DNA of 64,000 nt from Bathymodiolus brooksi (lineage: Eukaryota; Mollusca; Bivalvia; Mytilida; Modiolidae): NCBI GenBank assembly GCA_963680875.1, contig OY804583.1, positions 34,151,331 through 34,215,330 on the forward strand, written 5' to 3'. The position numbers and the translations under genes are program-made. The notes under the pieces were generated by a model, which searched no databases, was not told the origin of the DNA, and saw only the letters and a program-made list of their open reading frames with translations. Shown one piece after another: positions 33,291 to 46,100 of the stretch. How positions within the stretch are numbered: position 1 is the first letter of the stretch; each line of letters opens with the position of its first letter.

Positions 33291-33664
33291 TAAATTTAAA
33301 TATTTTAAACATTTTGGCTTTTTCAATATTTACAAGACATTAACTATGAATATCTTGTGCATCTAAAATTAATTGGTATACAATGTATTGCAGTTTGACA
33401 GCTCAAAAACATTCCCTTCTTATTATTTTGTATTTAATATTTTCTTGCATTATGACTGTACATGTATTTTCAAGTTCTGATGGTAATATGAAAGCTTTGA
33501 GTGAATACCTTGTGGTTTCTTTGCAGATTGTGTGTTTTAAATGTTGGATGTTTTAATGATATTTTGGCCTCTTAATTTTAAATCTTTATAGAATATAAAT
33601 TATTAAGAATTTCATCAGAATTATTTCTTTTATGGTTTCATATCAAGTTTAAATGGGACTGTCT

Positions 33665-33921
33665 TGGTCGAGGTCGTAATCGTATGGTAGTTCGATTTAC
33701 AACTACCTATGCAATCAGTACCTATCACCACCAACGTTGTGAGTTCGAACACCGTTCATGGTGAGGTGTACTTTATACAACATTATGTGATAAAGTTTGT
33801 CAGTGACTTACGGCAGGTTGGTGGTTTTCTCCGGGCACTCCAGTTTCTTCCACCAATAAAACTGACCGCCACGATATAACTGAAATATTGTTGAAAGTGG
33901 CGTTAAACACCATAAACCTAA
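33665..33921 (+). mobile_element. SINE-A copy, full length
   Basis: GGTCGTAATCGTATGGTAGT, CTATGCAATCAGTACCTATC, TGTGAGTTCGAACACCG (B box), TTTTCTCCGGGCACTCCAG, CACCAATAAAACTGACCGCC, GATATAACTGAAATATTG, GTGGCGTTAAACACC. The tail segment is bounded by CACC on both sides. Confidence 0.85.
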
Positions 33922-34392
33922 CCGAACCAAACTAGATTGTTGGAAATCACAAACTGTCATAAAAAGCCACAAAACAAGGATTAAGAACATGTGTAGTACG
34001 AGACACATCTTAATTTAATTACATGAAGATAATGTTAATTAATATTTGAATTGTTATTTGATATAATTGTATAACATAGAGAGATTTTCATTGCCAAGTT
34101 TAGTAATTATTTGTGATGATTATTTTTGTACCATGTGATTAGAATATATTTATTTAAATTTTTGTTGTATAGAATAAATAGATTTGTCAGTTCATTTGGG
34201 AAAAATATAAAAAGTGCAATAGATGTATTCTATTTTTGTCTTTTGTTAGAGTGACCTCCCTTTTCATGACCAGCACATTCCTGTTTTCAGCTACTATAGT
34301 AGTTTGCTATTCTGTTAACAGGTTACACAAGTGAGATATTTACACCAATCAAACTTCATTTATTACAAATAAATACTCCTAAGAAATGTCTA
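33922..34392. other. AT-rich spacer
   Basis: Nothing beyond AT-rich sequence is recognised. Confidence 0.5.
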
Positions 34393-34510
34393 AGAAGAGT
34401 TTGAAGATACCAAAGGGGTAATCAAAATCAGTAAATCACAATGCCCCAAAAATAAGGACAAACAATGATCTGCAAAACATACACATAAAACTAAAGATCG
34501 AGTAACTTCT
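34393..34510 (-). mobile_element. Dispersed repeat family D, minus-strand fragment
   Basis: GAAGATACCAAAGGGGTAAT, CAAACAATGATCTGCAAAAC and AACTAAAGATCGAGTAAC match the minus copy at 21.0 kb. Confidence 0.7.
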
Positions 34511-34985
34511 TCTTCTATATCTTTAACCCCCTCTGTAGAGGAACCATACGTCAGTATGTAGAACATGTGCTCCGTTTATGTACAGTGCTCATATTCCCTC
34601 CACCACTTTAATTTTGTTGTGCACATATATACAGGGAAGTCACCTACCCCACAAATACTTCGCATAAAATCCTTCTATATACAGTTAAGATTTTACGATT
34701 TGTCACATTGCTGCTAAAAGTTATTTACATGATTAAGTTAGTCTAAAATTGGTCTTTGACGTACACGTATATCATATCACTGCTATATTTCACATTTGTT
34801 TCCCCCAACCGTGTCGTCCATTAAAAAATTCATTAATAGAAAGTTAAGATTTGAAAATATGCATTTCACTACTAATTCTAAAAGTTATCGTCCCATCAGC
34901 TAAAAAGTAAGATCCATTTTATCACAGTACACATAATGCGTATAAAATCCTTTATTGATACAGTTAAAAAGTTGTCTAAAAAGAA

Positions 34986-35190
34986 TCTTCTATAGTTTAA
35001 AAGGTAAAACGGGTATTCTTTGCAGCGTTTTGGTTACGGCTCTTTGGTGTTTATAACAATTAAAAATATAGTCTATTCACACTAAGATCTCCTATTGTTT
35101 AAAAGATAAAACTGTTGTTATTTGTAAAGTCTTGGTTACGGCTCTTTGGTGTTAACTATTAAAAATATGGTCTATTCACACTAGCTCTTC
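34986..35190. repeat. Tandem duplication, ~100-bp unit, two copies
   Basis: Both carry CTAT(A/T)GTTTAAAAG, TTGGTTACGGCTCTTTGGTG and ATTAAAAATAT(A/G)GTCTATTC. A related short motif (CGCATAAAATCCTT / GCGTATAAAATCCTT) occurs upstream at 34.67 and 34.94 kb. Confidence 0.75.
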
Positions 35191-35404
35191 ATCTAGCAAC
35201 AGATCATTTTGTAGCGGGCTATATGAAGTTGATATAGCAGGCGTTGAGTAAGGCGTTCTATTTCTACTATACTGGCTGGAGAGGGTTTCTTTGTTTTCAC
35301 AACCGGAGTTACGTCCAAAATATGTTATAGTTTTTCGTTGGCTGATAGTTCATCGAATTCAATTCCCAATTTGTTGAAAGTTGTTAGTGATCGACCATTT
35401 AACT

Positions 35405-35640
35405 TGCAGGGGAGGGGGGGTTATGATTTTTTGTTCCGATAAGAATTTTTTTTCCAGACAACTCAAGAGCTAGAATATTCATTTTTTTTTATCGCGGAAT
35501 TTTTTTTTCCGGAATTCAACATTAGGTTGTATGACAAAAACTCTGAATCAGATTTTTTTTTTCCTCCACCAAAGTCAGAATATTTTTTTCAGCAACATTG
35601 GGAATCAGAATATTTTTTTTAGACTTTTACAATTTAGAAT
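35405..35640. repeat. T-rich low-complexity block with repeated GAATATTTTTTT words
   Basis: Runs of 7-10 T alternate with TCAGAATA/GGAAT. This makes antisense frames A-rich and unreliable. Confidence 0.7.
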
Positions 35641-36030
35641 AAAGTGTTTTATGTTTTCTTCCTCTTTTGCACATAATAAACATTTTGGATCGGTCTCGTT
35701 TTTGTACATTCTGATCCGTTTGCTCTGTAGAATGTAAGCAGCTTTAATGTTATTGGCAGTCTCGCTGCATCTACGGCTGAGTGGCAATTGATTTTGAACA
35801 GAGGGTGAATCATTCCAGTTTTCAGGTTTTCGACGGTTAGGAAATTAAGTCCTTTATATAATGGCAGTAGTTGTATTATTGAGCCACTCCAATGACTGTA
35901 TACCATTTTCTTGACAATAGCAGTCCATATGGTTTCCTTAACTGGATGGTCCAGGTACCAGCTAGCCTCCTTTAGGTCATACTTCCGGAACATGTGCTTG
36001 ATAGCAATGAACCAGCTAGCATTCTCGTTG
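35605..36030 (-). pseudogene. C-terminal remnant of a non-LTR retrotransposon ORF2, frameshifted
   Basis: On the minus strand, from about 36030, the frame reads NENASWFIAIKHMFRKYDL, a Trp-rich segment (EASWYLDHPVKETIWTAI) and LLPLYKGLNFLTVENL. After a frameshift near 35780 it continues NNIKAAYILQSKRIRMYKNE and then the Cys/His cluster CLLC-x12-HFILNC. This is the C-X2-C...H...C zinc-binding motif found after the reverse transcriptase in Jockey/CR1-type LINEs. RT and endonuclease parts are missing because the frame is cut by the hairpin-ended element that starts at 36037. Confidence 0.75.
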
Positions 36031-36036
36031 TTTTTA

Positions 36037-37084
36037 GTTCACCTGGACCAAAGGTCCAGGTGAACTTTTGCCATCACTTGGCGTCTGTCGTCCGTCGTCT
36101 GAAAACTTTTCAAATTTCAAGCTTCTTCTCCAAAACCACTGGGCCAATTGGCACCAAACTTAGTAGGAACGTTCCTTGGATGGTCCTCTACAAAGTTACT
36201 GTTTTTCATTCCAGTCGGATATTCAACATGGCTGCCAGGGCCAATAATATGTTCTGATTGGCTGAAATTTCAAAGATCTTCTCTGAAACTAATGAACTGA
36301 CTGAACCCAATCTGTAAATGAATGATCATTGGAATATCCTTTACCAAATTTGTTTTCTATGCCGATCGGAAATCCAAGATGGCCGCCACCACATGACATA
36401 GATTAACATTGAACCCTATGCGAAAATGTTCAAATGCCTTCTTTTCAGAAACTACAAATATGATTAAAGCCAAACTGTACATGAATGTTCAATGGATGGT
36501 CCTCTACAAACTAGGTTTTTGTTCCGATATGAAATTCAAAATGGCGGCTACGGTAGGACTTAGTTTAATATTGAACCCTATGGGAAAAATGTTTCAAAAC
36601 GCTTCTCTGAAACCACTTGGAAAATTGAAACCAAACTGCCCAGGAATGATCATTGGAAGGTCCTCTATAAAGTTTCTGTTTGTTATGCCGATCGGAAATC
36701 CAAGATGGCTGCCACCACAGGACATAGATTAACATTGGAACCTATGGGAAAATGTTCAAATGTCTTCCTCTCAGAAACTACAAATCAGACTGAATCCAAA
36801 CTAGACAGGAATTTTCATTGGATGGTCCTCTACAAAGTTTAGGTTTTTTGCTCCGATATGAAATTCAAAATGGCGGCTACAGCAGGACTTAGTTTAACAT
36901 TGGACCCTATGGGAAAAGTGTCTCAAAACGCTTCCTCTCTGAAACCACTTGGACAATTTAAACCAAACTGCCAAAGAATGATCATTGGAAGATCCTCTAC
37001 AAAATTTATGCTTTTTATGCTGACCAATTGGTTTTATTTATAACCAGGTGAACGATACAGGCTCTTGAGAGCCTCTGGTTTATC
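36037..37084 (+). mobile_element. Hairpin-ended dispersed element (family H), copy 2, complete
   Basis: The left end is a perfect hairpin, GTTCACCTGGACC-AAA-GGTCCAGGTGAAC (36037-36065), followed by TTTTGCCATCACTTGGCGTC. The body has two ~326-bp repeats with GCCGATCGGAAATCCAAGAT (36361, 36687) and ATGAAATTCAAAATGGCGGC. The right end is CCAGGTGAACGATACAGG, then the hairpin GGCTCT-TG-AGAGCC, then TCTGGTTTAT. It has no coding capacity; its frames (36409-36732 and others) are repeat translations. Confidence 0.8.
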
Positions 37085-37456
37085 AGTAGTTGGCGTCTAG
37101 CTAGCGATTTTTCTATGGTGGGCAAGTACTCATGCATTTTGCCAAAGACAACGGTATAGCAATAGATCAATTAAATACACATATGAAAGTAAGTGGTAGA
37201 GGAATATCACACAGGGTAAGAAGATCAAAGAAAAGAGCACTGAAATCAAGAGTCTCAATTCAAATCCCAAGATTTGGCAAGGTTCTCAAACAAGTTGTTA
37301 AAAAAAGTGGAGCAAGGAATAATAAAAACTGGAATTGACATACATTGTAGCTCCAAAATCATTTGAAAAAAATGTAATTGGTAGCGATCGAAAACTCACT
37401 TCAACACAAACAACAGTGTATGGGAACAAAATACCCCTAAAAGACAAGTTTAGTGA
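37085..37456. other. Spacer with a basic 68-codon frame, not assigned
   Basis: An open frame at 37132-37338 encodes a Lys/Arg-rich peptide (HRVRRSKKRALKSRVS) with no recognised domain, no clear splice sites and repeats on both sides. It could be a remnant of a nucleic-acid-binding ORF from the LINE cut at 36.0 kb, but nothing shows that. Confidence 0.2.
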
Positions 37457-37714
37457 CCGTCACAGTCATGATCGTATCTTAGTTGGATTCACAACTACCC
37501 GTGCATTCAGTGTTTATCACCATTAAAGTTGTGAGTTCGAACCCCGTTCATGGGGAGATGTACTTGATACAACATTATGTGATAACAGTTTTATCAGTGA
37601 CTTGCGATAGATCGATGGTTTTCTCCGGGTACCACCATTTCCTCCACCAATAAAACTGATCTCCATGATAAAACTGAAATATTGTTGCAAGTGGCGTTAA
37701 GCACTATAAACCTA
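37457..37714 (+). mobile_element. SINE-A copy, full length, best B box
   Basis: CAGTCATGATCGTATCTTAG, GTGAGTTCGAACCCCGTTC (B box), ACAACATTATGTGATAACAG, TTTTCTCCGGGTACCACC, CACCAATAAAACTGATCTCC, GAAATATTGTTGCAAGTGGC, GTTAAGCACTATAAACCTA. Confidence 0.85.
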
Positions 37715-37785
37715 AACTTTAATACAAGTTATTTATAGAAGACTGAAAAACTTGTGGAAATAGACTGATTGACGATCATTTCTCA

Positions 37786-37870
37786 CATCAAATATCAAAT
37801 CAAATAAGTTTTATTTAAAGTCGAAATATCTATAACACATAACATAAGCTCTAGTGAGCTTTTGAATCGA
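37786..37870 (-). mobile_element. Short LINE 3' end, sister of the 26.1-kb insertion
   Basis: It carries AAATAAGTTTTATTTAAAGTCG, quoted here as its two parts AAATAAGTTTTA and TTTAAAGTCG. It also has AAGCTCTAGTGAGCTTTTGA and an AT-rich (CAAAT)n-like left end that would be the 3' tail on the minus strand. Confidence 0.65.
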
Positions 37871-38692
37871 CTATGTTCTCTTTATACAAACAACTCTCAT
37901 TTAATGTACTTGAATCAGGGAAAAAGGGGAGTGTGGCTTTGGAAAAAAAGTAATAAAAAGCACTTCTTTTACCTTGAATATTTTAGTTCAAGGTAGGTCA
38001 CAATTACCTCATTTTTTACATCATACATCTTACTCCATAATATATTGTGCTTGATCGATGGAGAAAATATAAACATTTTGTCTTAGGTTTTATCCAACAA
38101 GGATCAGCATTTTCAGCATAGTAGCAAAGTCTCAAAATATTAATAGTACTGAACATAGAAAACTTGATTTACAGCACAACAATTTTATTTTCAATCAGTT
38201 ATTCAAGAATGGTGAAAAACAAAAGTAAAAATAAGACCTACGTAAAACCTTGGGACGTGTAGTCAATTAGGACAGACACAAAGTCATGACAATAGCTCAC
38301 CTTAACCTTTTGGTCAGGTGAGCTAAAAAAAATAAAGGTGCACTATAATTTTCAGAAATGTTTTCCAAAATTTAACACGTGCTTCAGACCTGGCACTAAG
38401 TAAAGAACACACAATAAAACTAATAGACTTCTAGTTGATCCTATTCACACACAAAAACAAGATTGTAAGTGCATTATACCACTAAATATATGTATAATCA
38501 AACTTGCCTCAACGATCACTTCATGTAAAAGGACAACTGAACAAACATCTCGACCAGTGTTATTTTACTTCAAATAAGTTATCAACTCGCTGATCAGTTT
38601 TGATTTTAGACTTTAAAAATCATTGACAATTATCTTTTGATGTTTCCTCAATATATGATTGTATTTAATAAGTTATAAATTAACTACTTAAC
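37871..38692. other. AT-rich spacer before the satellite
   Basis: Apart from the solo hairpin at 38294-38324, nothing is recognised. Confidence 0.5.
38294..38324 (-). mobile_element. Solo terminal hairpin of a family H element
   Basis: AGCTCACCTTAACC-TTT-TGGTCAGGTGAGCT is the inverted form (TTT loop) of the terminal hairpins at 10532 and 36037. No body with family H text follows on either side. Confidence 0.55.
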
Positions 38693-38815
38693 TGAGTGAG
38701 TGAATGTTGTTTAACGCCAACTCTAAAAATTGTCAGCTATATCATAGTGAGAACAAATTAATTTTCAATGAAATGATAAAGTGCTCTTTGTACTAGCTCA
38801 CTGTAACAACAGACC
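38693..38815 (-). mobile_element. SINE-B 3' end at the left edge of the satellite
   Basis: On the minus strand the text runs TGTTACAGTGAGCTAGTACA, AAGAGCACTTTATC, CACTATGATATAGCTGACAA, GTTGGCGTTAAACAACATTC and ends ACTCACTCAG. These are the SINE-B 3' body and shared tail, as in the copies at 15.3 and 22.1 kb. It has the same orientation as the SINE-like reading of the satellite that begins six bases later. Confidence 0.75.
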
Positions 38816-40102
38816 GAAGGTAGTTAGTTATAGCGTAGAACATGGTGACCAGTTTTATTGGTGTTTAATGCCACTTTCAACAATGTGTCAGGTATAACGT
38901 AGAACATGCTGGCAAGTTTTATTGGTGTTTAGCGACACTTTCAACAATGTGTCAGGTATAACGTATAATATGGCGTTCAGTTTTATTGGTGCTTAACGAC
39001 ACTTTCAACCATGTTTCAGGTATAACGTAGTACATGGTGACCAGTTTTATTGGTGTTTAACGTCACTTTCAACAATGTGTCAGGTATAACGTAGAACATG
39101 GTGACCAGTGTTATTGGTGTTTAACGCCACTTTCAACAATGTTAGTTATAGCGTAGAACATGGTGACCAGTTTTATTGGTTTTTAATGCCACTTTCAACA
39201 ATGTGTCAGGTATAATGTAGAACATGGTGACCAGTTTTATTGGTGTTTAACGACACTTTCAACAATGTGTCAGGTATAACGTATAACATGCTGGCCAGTT
39301 TTATTGGTGTTTAACGATACTTTCAACAATATGTCAGGTATAACGTATAACATGGTGACCAGTTTTATTGGTGTTTAACGACACTTTCAACAATGTGTCA
39401 GGTATAACGTATAACATGGTGACCAATTTTATTGGTGTTTAACGACACTCTCAACAATGTGTCAGGTATAACGTATAACATGCTGGCAAGTTTTATTGGT
39501 GTTTAACGACACTTTCAACAATGTGTCAGGCATACATGTAAAGTATAATATGGCGTTCAGTTTTATTGGTGCTTAACGACACTTTCAACAATGTGTCAGG
39601 TATAACATGGTTACAGTTTTATTGGTGTTTAACGTCACTTTCAACGTGTCAGGTATAACGTAGAACAGGGTGACCAGTTTTATTGGTGTTTAACGTCACT
39701 TTCAACAATGTGTCAGGTATAACGTAGAACAGGGTGACCAGTTTTATTGGTGTTTTACGTCACTTTCAACAATGTGTCAGGTATAACGTAGAACATGGTG
39801 ACCTGTTTTATTGGTGTTTAACGACACTTTCAACAATGTGTCAGGTATAACGTATAACATGCTGGCCAGTTTTATTGGTGTTTAACGACACTTTCAACAA
39901 TATGTCAGGTATAACGTATAACATGGTGACCAGTTTTATTGGTGTTTAACGACACTTTCAACAATGTGTCAGGTATAACGTATAACATGGTGACCAATTT
40001 TATTGGTGTTTAACGACACTTTCAACAATGTGTCAGGTATAACGTATAACATGCTGGCAAGATTTATTGGTGTTTAGCGACACTTTCAACAATGTGTCAG
40101 GC

Positions 40103-43100
40103 ATACATGTAACGTATAATATGGCGTTCAGTTTTATTGGTGCTTGACGACACTTTCAACAATGTGTCAGGTATAACGTATAACATGCTGGCAAGTTTTA
40201 TTGGTGTTTAGCGACACTTTCAACAATGTGTCAGGTATAACGTATAATATGGCGTTCAGTTTTATTGGTGCTTAACGACACTTTCAACAATGTTTCAGGT
40301 ATAACGTAGAACATGGTGACCAGTTTTATTGGTGTTTAACGTCACTTTCAACAATGTGTCAGGTATAACGTAGAACATGGTGACCAGTTTTATTGGTGTT
40401 TAACGACACTTTCAACAATGTGTCAGGTATAACGTAGAACATGGTGACCAGTTTTATTGGTGTTTAACGACACTTTCAACAATGTATCAGGTATAACGTA
40501 GAACATGGTGACCAGTGTTATTGGTGTTTAACGCCACTTTCAACAATGTTAGTTATAGCGTAGAACATGGTGACCAGTTTTATTGGTGTTTAATGCCACT
40601 TTCAACAATGTGTCAGGTATAACGTAGAACATGGTGACCAGTTTTATTGGTGTTTAACGACACTTTCAACAATGTGTCAGGTATAACGTAGAACATGGTG
40701 ACCAGTTTTATTGGTGCTTAACGACACTTTCAACAATGTGTCAGGTATAACGTAGAACATGGTGACCAGTTTTATTGGTGTTTAACGCCACTTTCAACAA
40801 TGTTATTTATAGTGTAGAACATGGTGACCAGTTTTATTGGTGCTTAGCGACACTGTCAACAATGTGTCAGGTATAGCGTATAACATGCAGGCCAGTTTTA
40901 TTGGTGTTTAACGACACTTTCAACAATATGTCAGGTATAACGTAGAACATAGTGATCAGTTTTATTGGTGCTTAACGACACTTTCAACAATGTGTCAGGT
41001 ATAACGTAGAACATGGTGACCAGTTTTATTGGTGTTTAACGACACTTTCAACAATGTGTCAGGTATAACGTAGAACATGGTGATCAGTTTTATTGGTTTT
41101 TAACGCCACTTTCAACAATGTTAGTTATAGTGTAGAACATGGTGACCAGTTTTATTGGTGTTTAACGACACTTTCAACAATGTGTCAGTTATAACGTAGA
41201 ATATGGTGAACAGTTTTATTGGTGTTTAACGACACTGTCAACAATGTGTCAGGTATAGCGTATAACATGCTGGCCAGTTTTATTGGTGTTTAACGACACT
41301 TTCAACAATATGTCAGGTATAACGTAGAACATGGTGACCAGTTTTATTGGTGCTTAACGCCACTTTCAACAATGTGTCAGGTATAACGTAGAACATGGTG
41401 ACCTGTTTTATTGGTGCTTAACGACACTTTCAACAATGTGTCAGGTATAATGTAGAACATGGTGACCAGTTTTATTGGTGTTTATCGACACTTTGAACAA
41501 TGTGTCAGGTATAACGTTGAACATGGTGACCAGTTTTATTGGTGTTTAACGCCACTTTCAACAATGTTAGTTATAGCGTAGAACATGGTGACCAGTTTTA
41601 TTGGTGTTTAATGCCATTTTCAACAATGTGTCAGGTATAACGTAGAACATGCTGGCAAGTTTTATTGGTGTTTAACGACACTTTCAACAATGTGTCAGGC
41701 ATACATGTAACATATAATATGGCGTTCAGTTTTATTGGTGCTTGACGACACTTTCAACAATGTGTCAGGTATAACGTATAACATGCTGGCAAGTTTTATT
41801 GGTGTTTAGCGACACTTTCAACAATGTGTCAGGTATAACGTATAATATGGCGTTCAGTTTTATTGGTGCTTAACGACACTTTCAACAATGTTTCAGGTAT
41901 AACGTAGAACATGGTGACCAGTTTTATTGGTGTTTAACGTCACTTTCAACAATGTGTCAGGTATAACGTAGAACATGGTGACCAGTTTTATTGGTGTTTA
42001 ACGACACTTTCAACAATGTATCAGGTATAACGTAGAACATGGTGACCAGTGTTATTGGTGTTTAACGCCACTTTCAACAATGTTAGTTATAGCGTAGAAC
42101 ATGGTGACCAGTTTTATTGGTGTTTAATGCCACTTTCAACATTGTGTCAGGTATAACGTAGAACATGGTGACCAGTTTTATTGGTGTTTAACGACACTTT
42201 CAACAATGTGTCAGGTATAACATAGAACATGGTGACCAGTTTTATTGGTGCTTAACGACACTTTCAACAATGTGTCAGGTATAACGTAGAACATGGTGAC
42301 CAGTTTTATTGGTGTTTAACGCCACTTTCAACAATGTTAGTTATAGTGTAGAAAATGGTGACCAGTTTTATTGGTGTTTAACGACACTTTCAACAATGTG
42401 TCAGGTATAACGTAGAACATGGTGACCAGTTTTATTGGTGTTTAACGACACTTTCAACAATGTGTCAGGTATAACGTAGAACATGGTGATCAGTTTTATT
42501 GGTGTTTAACGCCACTTTCAACAATGTTAGTAATAGTGTAGAACATGGTGACCAGTTTTATTGGTGTTTAACGACACTTTCAACAATATGTCAGGTATAA
42601 CGTAGAACATGGTGACCAGTTTTATTGGTGTTTAACGCCACTTTCAACAATGTTAGTTATAGTGTAGAACATGGTGACCAGTTTTATTGGTGTTTAACGA
42701 CACTTTCAACAATGTGTCAGTTATAACGTAGAACATGGTGAACAGTTTTATTGGTGTTTAACGACACTGTCAACAATGTGTCAGGTATAGCGTATAACAT
42801 GCTGGCCAGTTTTATTTGTGTTTAACGACACTTTCAACAATATGTCAGGTATAACGTAGAACATGATGACCAGTTTTATTGTTGCTTAACGACACTTTCA
42901 ACAATGTGTCAGGTATAACGTAGAACATGGTGACCAGTTTTATTGGTGTTTAACGACACTTTCAACAATGTGTCAGGTATAACGTAGAACATGGTGACCA
43001 GTTTTATTGTTGCTTAACGACACTTTCAACAATGTGTCAGGTATAACGTAGAACATGGTGACCAGTTTTATTGGTGTTTAACGACACTTTCAACAATATG

Positions 43101-46100
43101 TCAGGTATAATGTAGAACATGGTGACCAGTTTTATTGGTGCTTAACGACACTTTCAACAATGTGTCAGGTATAACGTAGAACATGGTGACCTGTTTTATT
43201 GGTGCTTAACGACACTTTCAACAATGTGTCAGGTATAATGTAGAACATGGTGACCAGTTTTATTGGTGTTTATCGACACTTTCAACAATGTGTCAGGTAT
43301 AACGTTGAACATGGTGACCAGTTTTATTGGTGTTTAACGCCACTTTCAACAATGTTAGTTATAGCGTAGAACATGGTGACCAGTTTTATTGGTGTTTAAT
43401 GCCACTTTCAACAATGTGTCAGGTATAACGTAGAACATGCTGGCAAGTTTTATTGGTGTTTAACGACACTTTCAACAATGTGTCAGGCATACATGTAACG
43501 TATAATATGGCGTTCAGTTTTATTGGTGCTTGACGACACTTTCAACAATGTGTCAGGTATAACGTATAACATGCTGGCAAGTTTTATTGGTGTTTTGCGA
43601 CACTTTCAACAATGTGTCAGGTATAACGTATAATATGGCGTTCAGTTTTATTGGTGCTTAACGACACTTTCAACAATGTTTCAGGTATAACGTAGAACAT
43701 GGTGACCAGTTTTATTGGTGTTTAATGCCACTTTCAACATTGTGTCAGGTATAACGTAGAACATGGTGACCAGTTTTATTGGTGTTTAACGACACTTTCA
43801 ACAATGTGTCAGGTATAACATAGAACATGGTGACCAGTTTTATTGGTGCTTAACGACACTTTCAACAATGTGTCAGGTATAACGTAGAACATGGTGACCA
43901 GTTTTATTGGTGTTTAACGCCACTTTCAACAATGTTAGTTATAGTGTAGAACATGGTGACCAGTTTTATTGGTGTTTAACGACACTTTCAACAATGTGTC
44001 AGGTATAACGTAGAACATGGTGACCAGTTTTATTGGTGTTTAACGACACTTTCAACAATGTGTCAGGTATAACGTAGAACATGGTGATCAGTTTTATTGG
44101 TGTTTAACGCCACTTTCAACAATGTTAGTAATAGTGTAGAACATGGTGACCAGTTTTATTGGTGTTTAACGACACTTTCAACAATATGTCAGGTATAACG
44201 TAGAACATGGTGACCAGTTTTATTGGTGTTTAACGCCACTTTCAACAATGTTAGTTATAGTGTAGAACATGGTGACCAGTTTTATTGGTGTTTAACGACA
44301 TTTTCAACAATGTGTCAGTTATAACGTAGAACATGGTGAACAGTTTTATTGGTGTTTAACGACACTTTCAACAATGTGTCAGGTATAGCGTATAACATGC
44401 TGGCCAGTTTTATTTGTGTTTAACGACACTTTCAACAATATGTCAGGTATAACGTAGAACATGGTGACCAGTTTTATTGTTGCTTAACGACACTTTCAAC
44501 AATGTGTCAGGTATAACGTAGAACATGGTGACCAGTTTTATTGGTGTTTAACGACACTTTCAACAATGTGTCAGGTATAACGTAGAACATGGTGACCAGT
44601 TTTATTGTTGCTTAACGACACTTTCAACAATGTGTCAGGTATAACGTAGAACATGGTGACCAGTTTTATTGGTGTTTAACGACACTTTCAACAATATGTC
44701 AGGTATAATGTAGAACATGGTGACCAGTTTTATTGGTGCTTAACGACACTTTCAACAATGTGTCAGGTATAACGTAGAACATGGTGACCTGTTTTATTTG
44801 TGCTTAACGACACTTTCAACAATGTGTCAGGTATAATGTAGAACATGGTGACCAGTTTTATTGGTGTTTATCGACACTTTCAACAATGTGTCAGGTATAA
44901 CGTTGAACATGGTGACCAGTTTTATTGGTGTTTAACGCCACTTTCAACAATGTTAGTTATAGCGTAGAACATGGTGACCAGTTTTATTGGTGTTTAATGC
45001 CACTTTCAACAATGTGTCAGGTATAACGTAGAACATGCTGGCAAGTTTTATTGGTGTTTAACGACACTTTCAACAATGTGTCAGGCATACATGTAACGTA
45101 TAATATGGCGTTCAGTTTTATTGGTGCTTGACGACACTTTCAACAATGTGTCAGGTATAACGTATAACATGCTGGCAAGTTTTATTGGTGTTTTGCGACA
45201 CTTTCAACAATGTGTCAGGTATAACGTATAATATGGCGTTCAGTTTTATTGGTGCTTAACGACACTTTCAACAATGTTTCAGGTATAACGTAGAACATGG
45301 TGACCAGTTTTATTGGTGTTTAACGTCACTTTCAACAATGTGTCAGGTATAACGTAGAACATGGTAACCAGTTTTATTGGTGTTTAACGACACTTTCAAC
45401 AATGTATCAGGTATAACGTAGAACATGGTGACCAGTGTTATTGGTGTTTAACGCCACTTTCAACAATGTTAGTTATAGCGTAGAACATGGTGACCAGTTT
45501 TATTGGTGTTTAATGCCACTTTCAACATTGTGTCAGGTATAACGTAGAACATGGTGACCAGTTTTATTGGTGTTTAACGACACTTTCAACAATGTGTCAG
45601 GTATAACATAGAACATGGTGACCAGTTTTATTGGTGCTTAACGACACTTTCAACAATGTGTCAGGTATAACGTAGAACATGGTGACCAGTTTTATTGGTG
45701 TTTAACGCCACTTTCAACAATGTTAGTTATAGTGTAGAACATGGTGACCAGTTTTATTGGTGTTTAACGACACTGTCAACAATGTGTCAGGTATAGCGTA
45801 TAACATGCTGGCCAGTTTTATTGGTGTTTAACGACACTTTCAACAATATGTCAGGTATAACGTAGAACATGGTGACCAGTTTTATTGTTGCTTAACGACA
45901 CTTTCAACAATGTGTCAGGTATAACGTAGAACATGGTGACCAGTTTTATTGGTGTTTAACGACACTTTCAACAATGTGTCAGGTATAACGTAGAACATGG
46001 TGATCAGTTTTATTGGTGTTTAACGCCACTTTCAACAATGTTAGTAATAGTGTAGAACATGGTGACCAGTTTTATTGGTGTTTAACGACACTTTCAACAA

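Noticed and set aside
33808..34008. 66-codon minus-strand frame
   Set aside because: It is mostly antisense to SINE-A at 33665-33921.
36409..37043. Frames of 107 and 61 codons with repeated KFKMAATxGLSL
   Set aside because: They are translations of the internal repeats of the family H element; the repetition is at DNA level.
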